Numbered from the stretch's first letter, positions 7,334-12,538 are shown. The stretch is 15,021 nucleotides of DNA from an uncultured Marvinbryantia sp. (GCF_905201705.1 NZ_CAJKOX010000065.1:1-15021); one strand, 5' to 3'. Notes: a model not told the origin generated them from the letters alone. Numbers and translations: made by a program.

Positions 7334-7773
7334 TCAATCCCCGCAGTCCGGGCATGATGCCGGCTGATCGAAGCTTAAGTTGAATGCATAGAAGTTTCTG
7401 CTGTCCAGCTTATCCTGCACAAGGCGCAGTGCTTCACCGAATCTCTGGTAATGCACCACCTCGCGTGCACGCAGGAATCGGATCGGGTCCGCCACCTCCG
7501 GCATGTTGCGCACGACACGCAGAATGTTATCATACGTGGAGCGCGCCTTCTGCTCTGCCGCCATGTTCTCATGCAGATCCGTGATCGGATCGCCCTTCGC
7601 CTGGAATTCGCAGGCGTTAAAGGGAACGCCGCCCGCTGCCTGCGGCCAGATGGAGATGGTGTGATCGATATAATACGGACCAAGCCCGGAATTCTCAATC
7701 TCCTCCATTGACAGGTTTCTGGTGAGCTGGTGAATGATCGTAGCAACCATTTCAAAGTGCGCCAGTTCATCCG
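7334..7773 (-). pseudogene. Manganese catalase (CotJC-like), C-terminal part of a split gene
   Basis: The reading frame from DELAHFEMVATIIHQLT to the end SFDQPASCPDCGD matches the last two thirds of a non-haem manganese catalase. Metal ligands are visible: Glu and His in DELAH, Glu in MAAEQKA, and His in REVVHYQRFGEAL. The frame is interrupted by a TGA at 7775-7777 that belongs to an inserted element; left of base 7773 it is intact. The preceding part of the gene (10957-11063) holds the first Glu ligand and lies 3.2 kb away beyond the element. The stop codon is 2 bases before the superoxide dismutase start. The ATG at 7750 is internal. In Clostridia this family includes spore-coat catalases. 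Confidence 0.92.
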
Positions 7774-7782
7774 CTCAGCATT
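7764..7782. other. attL of the 3.2-kb element (core TCCG at 7770-7773)
   Basis: Catalase sequence runs up to TCCG at 7770-7773, and unrelated sequence beginning CTCAGCA follows. The same TCCG occurs at the other junction, 10957-10960. Keeping one copy joins the catalase halves in frame as Thr-Asp-Glu-Leu. Confidence 0.8.
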
Positions 7783-7978
7783 GATGGATATCAGCGCTTT
7801 TCTTCTCGTGTAAATCTTCCTGCTTCCGCATAAGCTCTGTCTCCGCCTGCTGCAAAAATTCCGCTGTCGCCCTCTTCAGACGATCGATTTGCTTTTCGCA
7901 TTCCTCCTCCGTCAGCTCCGAATAATGGATTCTGGCAGTGCAATTCTCCAGATGCAATATTTTTATGTTTTCTTCCAC
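7775..7978 (-). CDS. Small helical protein at the element edge, 67 aa
   Basis: The start is GTG 7978 with AGGGGTG about 5 bases upstream. The product is soluble: a short strand-like N-terminus (KILHLENCTARIHY) followed by a long charged helix (LTEEECEKQIDRLKRATAEFLQQAETELM). I recall similar short proteins beside clostridial recombinases but cannot name a family. Its stop codon lies 2 bases from the attachment core, so the gene reads out of the element into the catalase fragment in the same frame, and the last codons (IHQC) are at the edge. Possible roles are directionality factor or regulator; both are guesses from position. Confidence 0.6.
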   Translation of the reverse strand: MEENIKILHLENCTARIHYSELTEEECEKQIDRLKRATAEFLQQAETELMRKQEDLHEKKSADIHQC

Positions 7979-8082
7979 AATATCACCCCTGTCATCCTAT
8001 GTCTGACGGGTTGTACCAGTTGCCTTTTTTCATCCGCACTGCATCCAATTTCTTCCTGCAGCTTCATAAAAGCCATAATCGC

Positions 8083-8115
8083 AAAAAAATCCGAACCCAT
8101 CATCTGAGTTCGGAT
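8083..8115 (-). terminator. Intrinsic terminator of the tRNA-Ala gene
   Basis: On the minus strand a 10-bp stem ATCCGAACTC/GGGTTCGGAT with one G-U pair and a 7-base loop is followed by seven Ts. It starts 9 bases after the tRNA 3' end. Confidence 0.92.
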
Positions 8116-8123
8116 CTCTCTCC

Positions 8124-8196
8124 TGGAGCATACGGGATTCGAACCCGTGACCTCCACATTGCGAACGTGGCGCGCTCCCAGCTGTGCTAATGCCCC
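8124..8196 (-). tRNA. tRNA-Ala(CGC)
   Basis: The 73-nt cloverleaf has acceptor GGGGCAT/ATGCTCC with the G3-U70 pair that identifies alanine tRNAs. The anticodon loop is TTCGCAA, giving anticodon CGC for GCG codons, and the T arm is ACGGG-TTCGAAT-CCCGT. CCA is not encoded (A73 is followed by GGA). The D stem GCAC/GCGC contains an A-C mismatch and the anticodon stem ends with a G-U pair, so it may be slightly degraded. It lies inside the serine-recombinase element and has its own promoter and terminator. Confidence 0.93.
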
Positions 8197-8210
8197 AAAA
8201 TCTATAATTC

Positions 8211-8238
8211 ATTATACCACTCCGCCTGAAAAATGCAA
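8211..8238 (-). promoter_or_regulatory. Promoter of the tRNA-Ala gene
   Basis: On the minus strand TTGCAT (8233-8238) is followed after 16 bases by a perfect TATAAT (8211-8216), 15 bases before the tRNA 5' end. Confidence 0.75.
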
Positions 8239-8256
8239 CAGGAAATTTAAAAAAGT

Positions 8257-8541
8257 TTAATGGTACCATTTAAGCTTTGGGATCGTCCAGAAGCTCTCGC
8301 CGGGATGATAGGTAAGCTCGACCTGCCTGGTAACGCCATGATCCTCCACGCGGCATTGAAACTGCTTATATTCCTGGAAGCGCGGGCTGCTGCTCTGATA
8401 GCTTGACAGCACCTTAAAGGACTCCCCGTGAACGCCGATGTACAGAGGAATCATATTGCCGCATTTATCAAAAGATACAATAACCGGAACGACCGTCATG
8501 GATTCCGGGAAATAGGACGGATCGGTTAGCTGTGTACGCAT
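8257..8541 (-). CDS. Hypothetical protein under LexA-type control, 94 aa
   Basis: I do not recognise the family. The product is a strand-rich, soluble protein with no membrane segment. It has the run VVPVIVSFDKCGNMIPLYIGVHGESFKV, then an aromatic C-terminus (ESFWTIPKLKWYH). ATG 8541 has AAGGAG about 9 bases upstream. The promoter upstream carries a near-perfect Gram-positive LexA/DinR box in its spacer, so the gene should be silent until DNA damage. It precedes the tRNA gene on the same strand inside the mobile element. An SOS link would fit a role in excision, phage-like induction or damage response, but nothing in the protein itself shows which. Confidence 0.7.
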   Translation of the reverse strand: MRTQLTDPSYFPESMTVVPVIVSFDKCGNMIPLYIGVHGESFKVLSSYQSSSPRFQEYKQFQCRVEDHGVTRQVELTYHPGESFWTIPKLKWYH

Positions 8542-8573
8542 CCTTGTGGACTCCTTTTATTTGTTCTAATCAT

Positions 8574-8601
8574 ATTATAAAACATATGTTCGAAAAGTAA
8601 A
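8574..8601 (-). promoter_or_regulatory. Promoter with LexA/DinR box
   Basis: On the minus strand TTTACT (8596-8601) and TATAAT (8574-8579) are 16 bases apart. The spacer holds CGAACATATGTTTT (8579-8592), which fits the Bacillus-type SOS box CGAACRNRYGTTYC at all positions but the last. A repressor there would cover the promoter. Confidence 0.75.
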
Positions 8602-8610
8602 GAGGGAAAT

Positions 8611-8758
8611 ATTCCCAGTTACTGTTCACTCCGTTCTCAGTAACTTTCACAAATCCATTTAAAATTCGCTTCGCGAATGGGATTTGCTCACACCTGAATC
8701 ATGTTCTCACGCCTCAATCAGCAAGTGTTTGAGGCTGGTGTGAACAATAACTATTCCC
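8611..8758. repeat. 136-bp MITE-like inverted-repeat element with 6-bp flanking repeats
   Basis: The ends AGTTACTGTTCAC (8617-8629) and GTGAACAATAACT (8740-8752) are inverted repeats with one mismatch, and each is flanked directly by ATTCCC (8611-8616 and 8753-8758). Inside are further hairpins: AGTTACTG/CAGTAACT (8617-8624 with 8638-8645), TCACACC/GGTGTGA and GCCTCAA/TTGAGGC. There is no ORF. This structure, with an apparent target duplication, is that of a small non-autonomous transposon or interspersed repeat. It fills most of the gap between the LexA-box promoter and the 79-aa gene. Confidence 0.65.
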
Positions 8759-8860
8759 GGACATACATCGTATCTGATCACATTTAAAAATCACATGGAA
8801 ATCCCGGACAAATTGTGATAATATAGAGCCATTGCAGGAGTCAGAAATGGAGGTTGCTTT

Positions 8861-9100
8861 ATGAGACGGATGGAATTTTCTATAGAGGATAACGGCGATA
8901 TGCTGACGGTCGGGCAGATCGTGACAGTCAAGGAATATCTGACCACGCGGCTGTACAGCTACATGATCGAGCACGCGATCGGAATGTCCCGCCCATACGG
9001 CGCCGGCGAGCGGCTGAAAACGGACCGCGGCCGGGTGGTAGAGATAAAGAACACCGGACGTTTCAATATCGCCGTGCTGGAATTTGACGAAGATGAATAA
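8861..9100 (+). CDS. Small hypothetical protein upstream of the second recombinase, 79 aa
   Basis: ATG 8861 has TGGAGG 8 bases upstream, and an extended -10 (TGTGATAAT, 8814-8822) lies close before it. The product is a single small domain: an N-terminal strand pair (MEFSIEDNGDMLTVGQIVTV), a helix (KEYLTTRLYSYMIEHAIG) and a C-terminal strand pair (RGRVVEIKNTG, RFNIAVLEFDEDE). I know no named family. It directly precedes the serine recombinase, separated by a long hairpin that serves as its terminator. It may be a helper or directionality factor, which is inference from position. Confidence 0.65.
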   Translation: MRRMEFSIEDNGDMLTVGQIVTVKEYLTTRLYSYMIEHAIGMSRPYGAGERLKTDRGRVVEIKNTGRFNIAVLEFDEDE

Positions 9101-9176
9101 AAATTCCCGGATGATTCATAGCTTGCAAAAGAAAGAAATAAACTAATGTAAGCTTTCGAATCAGCCGGGGATTTTT
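9099..9176 (+). promoter_or_regulatory. Long hairpin covering the recombinase ribosome binding site
   Basis: An imperfect inverted repeat of about 28 bases pairs 9099-9126 with 9148-9176: blocks AAAAAT/ATTTTT, CCCGG/CCGGG, TGATTC/GAATCA and AGCTT/AAGCT, with a 21-base loop. The right arm ends in GGGGATTTTT directly before ATG 9177. It therefore looks both like an intrinsic terminator for the 79-aa gene and like a structure that hides the GGGGA ribosome site of the recombinase. No separate promoter is visible between the two genes. Confidence 0.75.
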
Positions 9177-10778
9177 ATGTGGCATAACTTTCATTCTGAC
9201 GAGATATTCGAATACCTGCGCAAATCACGCTCGGATGACCCCTGTCTTTCCGTGGAGGAGGTTCTTAAGAAGCACGAGCGGATTCTGCGCGATTATGCCG
9301 AAAAGCACCTCACCGGTAAAATCCCGGAGAATCACATTTTCCGCGAAATTGCCTCCTCAGAGACGATAGACGGGCGTCCAGAGCTGCTGCGGCTCTTAAA
9401 AGGCATCGAAGATACGCGAATTAAGGCGGTTCTGGTGGTGGAGGTACAGCGTCTCAGCCGCGGCGACCTTGAGGACGCCGGACGGCTCATCAAGCTGCTG
9501 CGCTACACAAATACGAAGGTAATCACACCGCAGAAAACGTATGACCTGCAGGACGAATATGACCGCGATATTTTCGAGCGCGAGCTGAAGCGTGGCAACG
9601 AATATCTGGAATATTTCAAGAAAATCCAGGCGCGCGGACGGTTAGCCTCCGTTCAGGAAGGTAATTATATCGGCTCCGTCCCGCCCTATGGGTACGATAA
9701 GGTGTTTGTTACCGTCGAAAAGAAAAAATGTCCCACGCTGGTGGAAAACAATGCCCAGGCAGAGGTTGTGCGCATGATTTTCGACCTCTACGTAAATAAG
9801 GATATGGGAATTGTGCGCATCGCAGACTATCTTGATGCACTCGGCATCTCCCCGCCGAAGGGCGTTCACTGGTCTCCCGCCGCCCTTCGCGATATGCTTC
9901 AGAACGTCCACTATATCGGAAAAGTTCGATGGAACCGGCGAAAAACCGTAAATGTCGTAGAAAACCAGGAAGTTCTTAAAACGCGTCCCAAATCTGAGCA
10001 ATATCTGACTTTTGACGGAAAACATACCCCCATCATTTCGGATGAATTGTTTGAAGCCGCGCAGAAAAAACACGGCAGGAATCCCCGCGCAAAGTCAGAT
10101 GTCACTGTACGCAATCCGCTCGCCAGCCTGCTCTTCTGCCGCTGCGGACGCGCTATGTCCCTGCACACGTACAAAGACCGCTCCGCCCCGCGGTTGATCT
10201 GTGATGATCAGACACATTGTCACAGCGGCTCTGTCCGCCATGAAGAGATGATAGACTGCATCTGTGAGATTATGAGAAAATGCATTGCAGATTTCACAGT
10301 AAAGGCAGATCCCCCGGTGAAAAGTACCCGTCAAACCCACACAGCTCTTATCAAACACCTTGAAAATAAGCTTGATACTCTGGAGAAAAAAGAGCTGCAC
10401 CTGTGGGAAACATATTCTGATAAACAGATGCCGGAGCATATCTTTCAGACACTAAAGGATAAACTCCAAAAAGAACGTTCGGAAACAGAAACTGCTCTTA
10501 CACTCGCACAGAAATCTGTATCGACGGAAAACCATCACGACAGAAAATCTCTGCGATTTTCAGACGCGCTCGCCGCCCTGAAAAATCCGAATATCTCCGC
10601 CGCACTGAAAAACCGCTATCTGAAAACTATCTTTGAACGTATCATCTATCACCGCGAAAGACCGGTACGCATAACAAAAGAACGCTGCTCTCTCCCCTCT
10701 CAGGCGCCGGAAATATCCCGTCCGAATGGAAGCTGGTACTCTCCGCCCTTCGAGCTGGACGTCTTTTTCCGGAAATAA
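9177..10778 (+). CDS. Large serine recombinase, 533 aa
   Basis: Resolvase domain: catalytic Ser17 in EYLRKSRSDD and the arginine motif QRLSRGD (R92, R95). The recombinase domain covers about residues 150-310 (PPYGYDK, then GIVRIADYLDALGI and LQNVHYIGKVRWNRR). A zinc-ribbon follows (LLFCRCGRAMSLHTY, then LICDDQTHCHSG), then a coiled coil at about 395-455. The length is typical. ATG 9177 is the only start that keeps the catalytic motif. It differs strongly from the 649-aa recombinase at 2652, so the two elements have separate integrases. It ends about 180 bp from the right attachment core, which fits its being the enzyme that moves this element. Confidence 0.93.
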   Translation: MWHNFHSDEIFEYLRKSRSDDPCLSVEEVLKKHERILRDYAEKHLTGKIPENHIFREIASSETIDGRPELLRLLKGIEDTRIKAVLVVEVQRLSRGDLEDAGRLIKLLRYTNTKVITPQKTYDLQDEYDRDIFERELKRGNEYLEYFKKIQARGRLASVQEGNYIGSVPPYGYDKVFVTVEKKKCPTLVENNAQAEVVRMIFDLYVNKDMGIVRIADYLDALGISPPKGVHWSPAALRDMLQNVHYIGKVRWNRRKTVNVVENQEVLKTRPKSEQYLTFDGKHTPIISDELFEAAQKKHGRNPRAKSDVTVRNPLASLLFCRCGRAMSLHTYKDRSAPRLICDDQTHCHSGSVRHEEMIDCICEIMRKCIADFTVKADPPVKSTRQTHTALIKHLENKLDTLEKKELHLWETYSDKQMPEHIFQTLKDKLQKERSETETALTLAQKSVSTENHHDRKSLRFSDALAALKNPNISAALKNRYLKTIFERIIYHRERPVRITKERCSLPSQAPEISRPNGSWYSPPFELDVFFRK

Positions 10779-10945
10779 TGCGTGTGCTGACCCTGTATCC
10801 CTTTTCAGAAGCAGCACGTACGCTGCCCCTGCATTCCTTTCGTAAGCAGCACGTATACTGACCTCGCATCCCTTTCGTAAGCAGCACATATACCGACCTC
10901 GTATTCTTTTTCAGAAGCAGCGCGTCCTTCACTTCCATCATGCAC
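10777..10945. repeat. 35-bp tandem repeat array, divergent units
   Basis: Units starting with AAGCAGCACGTA or AAGCAGCACATA lie at 10809-10843, 10844-10878 and 10879-10914, with partial, more diverged units on both sides (GTGTGCTGACCCTG near 10782, AAGCAGCGCGTCC at 10915). The units are 35-36 bp with no spacers, so this is not a CRISPR array. It fills the space between the recombinase stop codon and the right attachment core. Binding-site array or slippage-prone satellite are both possible. Confidence 0.85.
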
Positions 10946-10966
10946 GTGCTGACTCTTCCGTTCCGA
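10946..10966. other. attR of the 3.2-kb element (core TCCG at 10957-10960)
   Basis: The element end reads GTGCTGACTCTTCCG, and catalase sequence resumes with TTCCGATGTCAG on the plus strand (minus strand GACATCGGAACGGA, Asp-Ile-Gly-Thr). The shared core with 7770-7773 is TCCG. Confidence 0.8.
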
Positions 10967-11063
10967 TGTCAGTCAAAACGCCCATTGTCTGACGGTCCGG
11001 CATCGCATAACGCTGGGAAAGGTAGCGCATGGAGGCGCTGATCTCTCCGTCTGGTCCTCCATA
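10957..11063 (-). pseudogene. Manganese catalase, internal fragment cut on both sides
   Basis: The minus strand reads YGGPDGEISASMRYLSQRY, then AMPDRQTMGVLTDIGT, the part of a manganese catalase that carries the first Glu metal ligand (in GPDGE) and leads directly into DELAH. Its right-hand end joins the fragment at 7334-7773 across the TCCG core in frame. At 11064-11066 the frame meets TGA and family similarity ends, so the first roughly 28 codons are missing from the window and were separated by a second insertion. The pieces together give about 180 of the expected 205-215 residues with no internal damage. Confidence 0.88.
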
Positions 11064-11078
11064 TCACCGTACCATATA

Positions 11079-11113
11079 AAAAGCACAGGATAGTTTTTCT
11101 GTCCTGTGCTTCT
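11079..11113. terminator. Intrinsic terminator at the element edge
   Basis: A perfect 10-bp stem AAGCACAGGA/TCCTGTGCTT (11081-11090 with 11102-11111) is followed on the minus strand by TTTTTATA. It would stop leftward transcripts of the element just before the catalase fragment. Confidence 0.85.
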
Positions 11114-11244
11114 TCTAAAATAGCATAAAAATCCGCTTTTGGCAACCACTCTTCAATTTTATTTGATTTATATGTCTTTTTCTGTTATAATTTTTTTGAC
11201 GGGGAGCGGTGGCAAGCCCGCCCTCCCTGTTTGCCCTTAGCTGA
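11114..11244. other. Gene-free stretch with a GC-rich bulged hairpin
   Basis: No supported gene is visible. A GC-rich interrupted dyad (GGGAGCGG at 11202-11209 against CCGCCCTCCC at 11218-11227) stands out from AT-rich surroundings. It is not followed by a T-run on either strand, so it is not a simple terminator. A minus-strand frame through 11080-11160 (IEEWLPKADFYAILEEA) looks protein-like but has no start. Confidence 0.35.
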
Positions 11245-11394
11245 TTACTCAGCCCTTTCTTTTTGTTTCGGTTTATACTGCTCTTCTCCCGTCTCGATGA
11301 AAAGAATGAAATCATTGATTTCCTTTTCTGTCCATCCTGCAGCTCTTAATCCTAACAATAATCTCGCAACTTCTGTCATGTTCATATCGTTCAT
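11245..11394 (-). CDS. Small mobile-element protein, 49 aa
   Basis: ATG 11394 has GGAAAGGAG about 6 bases upstream and a consensus promoter further up. The product is MNDMNMTEVARLLLGLRAAG followed by WTEKEINDFILFIETGEEQY and a basic end. It is a compact helical protein of a kind I recall from clostridial conjugative or mobilizable elements, where such ORFs precede mobilization genes. I cannot name a function. It is the last gene before the junction with the catalase fragment and is followed by the gene-free stretch and the terminator at 11081-11111. Confidence 0.75.
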   Translation of the reverse strand: MNDMNMTEVARLLLGLRAAGWTEKEINDFILFIETGEEQYKPKQKERAE

Positions 11395-11454
11395 GTTCTG
11401 CTCCTTTCCCCGCTTGCCCGGCTATTGTCACTCGGTTTCCCTCTTGACAATTAC

Positions 11455-11483
11455 ATTATAAACTTTTTTTGGTTTATTGTCAA
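11455..11483 (-). promoter_or_regulatory. Consensus promoter with operator for the 49-aa gene
   Basis: On the minus strand a perfect TTGACA (11478-11483) and a perfect TATAAT (11455-11460) are 17 bases apart. The spacer contains an operator-like AAACC-N7-GTTT dyad (11460-11475). The unusually perfect promoter needs repression, and the repressor gene is adjacent. Confidence 0.8.
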
Positions 11484-11817
11484 TGCTTATTTTAAACTTT
11501 TTATGGTTTATTATCGACGTACTTAATTATATTGCCAGGCTGCATATCCAGCAACTCACAGAGCTGCCCCAAAGTCTTAATGCCTATCATTTCGCCTTTT
11601 CTCAGTTTCTGCATGGCTGATTGGCTAAGTATATTTTCTTTCAGTATCCTGGTGCTATTGTAGCCAGATTCTTTCAACGCTTCTATTACATCTATTTTAT
11701 ATGTTAGCATTTCACTATTCCCCCTTTTCTTTATTGTAATTCCAGAGAGAGAAAAAGTCAATAAAAATAATCCAAAAAAAGTTTATTTTTTACTTGACTT
11801 TAAACCATTATTGGTTT
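11460..11817. promoter_or_regulatory. Four operator-like dyads around the repressor gene
   Basis: Related 16-bp sites AAAC-N8-GTTT occur at 11460-11475, 11494-11509 and 11802-11817 (the last a perfect palindrome, AAACCATTATTGGTTT). A weaker inverted copy lies at about 11771-11785. The first and third lie in the spacers of two promoters that run in opposite directions, the second overlaps the end of the repressor gene, and the fourth lies next to the repressor's own -35. Confidence 0.7.
11501..11710 (-). CDS. Cro/C1-type small repressor, 69 aa
   Basis: This is a single helix-turn-helix domain of the HTH_26/Cro type: MLTYKIDVIEALKESGYNST, then ENILSQSAMQKLRKGE as the recognition region, then IGIKTLGQLCELLDMQPGNI. 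I chose ATG 11710 because AAGGGGG lies upstream; a longer frame to 11761 would cover its own promoter. It has its own promoter TTGACT (11756-11761), 17 bases from TACAAT (11733-11738). Four similar AAAC-N8-GTTT sites flank the gene, three of them in or next to promoters, so it probably represses itself, the 49-aa gene and the rightward operon. Confidence 0.82.
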   Translation of the reverse strand: MLTYKIDVIEALKESGYNSTRILKENILSQSAMQKLRKGEMIGIKTLGQLCELLDMQPGNIIKYVDNKP

Positions 11818-11822
11818 ATAAT
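11794..11822 (+). promoter_or_regulatory. Promoter of the rightward two-gene operon
   Basis: TTGACT (11794-11799) and TATAAT (11817-11822) are 17 bases apart, and the spacer is occupied by the perfect operator palindrome at 11802-11817. Confidence 0.8.
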
Positions 11823-11852
11823 ATAATCATCAAAGGAACGGAGGAAAAAGTA

Positions 11853-12239
11853 ATGAAAAAATATAATTTATCGGCTATAATGAAAAGAGCATGGGAACTG
11901 GTTAAGAAAGCCGGTATGACAATTTCCTCTGGTCTTAAAAAAGCATGGAAGGAAGCGAAAGAAATGGAAGAAAACTTAATCGAAAAACTGAAAGTAAATC
12001 TTGAAGATATGATGTATAATGATTATCATATCAACCTCGGCATCGACCGCGAGGTGCAGTCTAAAACATGGGAGAAGGGCGAAACTAAAAGAGAATACCT
12101 CTCAATCTCCTGCTTTACTGGAAACGGACGTTTTAAAGGCTCCTACAAATGCGGTTACGTTGACCTTGTAACAAACGAATATGTCTGCGAAAGATATGAT
12201 GATGTGGACGCGGCAAACAAAGAATATATCGGAAGATAA
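11853..12239 (+). CDS. Hypothetical mobile-element protein, 128 aa
   Basis: ATG 11853 follows GGAGG by 8 bases; a longer frame from 11811 lies inside the promoter and is rejected. The first 50 residues form a basic amphipathic helix (IMKRAWELVKKAGMTISSG, then LKKAWKEAKEMEENL). The second half is strand-rich (REYLSISCFTGNGRFKGSYKCGYVDL). I have seen the IMKRAWE-type helix in many clostridial mobile-element proteins but know no function. It is first in an operon under repressor control, 11 bp before the next gene. Confidence 0.7.
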   Translation: MKKYNLSAIMKRAWELVKKAGMTISSGLKKAWKEAKEMEENLIEKLKVNLEDMMYNDYHINLGIDREVQSKTWEKGETKREYLSISCFTGNGRFKGSYKCGYVDLVTNEYVCERYDDVDAANKEYIGR

Positions 12240-12250
12240 GGAGGAAGATT

Positions 12251-12538
12251 ATGATTATCAATGGCATCGGAGAAGTTGGAGAAGAAGTTATCAAAGGCAT
12301 TCTGACGAATGAGGGGATCGATGCACTTGAATCCGGAGAAATGTCACTGGAAGAGGCTGGTGAAATGTACAAACTGGAACAGGTGAAAAAATTCAGTAGA
12401 ATCGGTGAATTCGGGGATACTTTCCGTGCAAATTTCGCAAGGATTCCCGGCAATATCTACGATAAACTCTCCCCCGAAGAGGCTGCCCAGCTCGTGGATG
12501 CATTTTACAAATGCTATGGCGATGGAAAGAACGCATAG
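12251..12538 (+). CDS. Hypothetical acidic helical protein, 95 aa
   Basis: ATG 12251 has AAGGAGG 7 bases upstream. The product is acidic and all-helical, with segments GEEVIKGILTNEGIDALESG and SLEEAGEMYKLEQVKKFSRI and the C-terminal SPEEAAQLVDAFYKCYGDG. No metal site or membrane segment is seen. It follows the 128-aa gene closely and ends at a terminator, so it shares the repressed promoter at 11794. Function unknown. Confidence 0.65.
   Translation: MIINGIGEVGEEVIKGILTNEGIDALESGEMSLEEAGEMYKLEQVKKFSRIGEFGDTFRANFARIPGNIYDKLSPEEAAQLVDAFYKCYGDGKNA

Larger units (their letters stand above)
7770..10960. mobile_element. 3,187-bp serine-recombinase element inserted in the manganese catalase gene
   Basis: The two catalase pieces at 7334-7773 and 10957-11063 flank this segment and share a 4-bp core, TCCG. 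Removing one core plus the segment restores an uninterrupted frame. Contents left to right: 67-aa ORF, tRNA-Ala with terminator, 94-aa LexA-box gene, 136-bp MITE-like repeat, 79-aa ORF, 533-aa serine recombinase and a 35-bp tandem repeat. No capsid, replication or conjugation gene is present, so it is either a minimal integrative element or a remnant. Joining its ends gives an attP with the dyad TGCTGA-9 bases-TCAGCA around the core, as expected for a serine integrase. Confidence 0.85.

Noticed and set aside
6504..7367. 287-codon plus-strand frame opposite the dismutase gene.
   Set aside because: Metal-ligand motifs are on the minus strand; the plus-strand product has no recognisable pattern or start site.
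7775..7777. In-frame TGA between the 67-aa ORF and the catalase part could be read as a selenocysteine codon.
   Set aside because: The upstream 67 residues have nothing in common with a catalase N-terminus, and the real preceding segment is found at 10957-11063. The TGA belongs to the inserted element.
8124..8196. The tRNA-Ala gene as the integration site of the element.
   Set aside because: The gene is complete, and no second copy of its 3' end is seen in the window. The boundaries lie in the catalase gene instead.
8030..8269. Frames overlapping the tRNA gene on both strands.
   Set aside because: They run through a well-folded tRNA and its terminator.
10809..10920. Possible CRISPR array.
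   Set aside because: The 35-bp units follow each other without spacers and differ from one another, so this is a tandem repeat.
10642..10941. Minus-strand frames rich in Cys and Lys across the repeat array.
   Set aside because: They come from the repeat being open in several frames; no ribosome site and no family signal.
11080..11180. Minus-strand frame IEEWLPKADFYAILEEAQ as a gene.
   Set aside because: It looks protein-like but has no start codon or ribosome site, and it runs through a strong terminator hairpin; at most a remnant.
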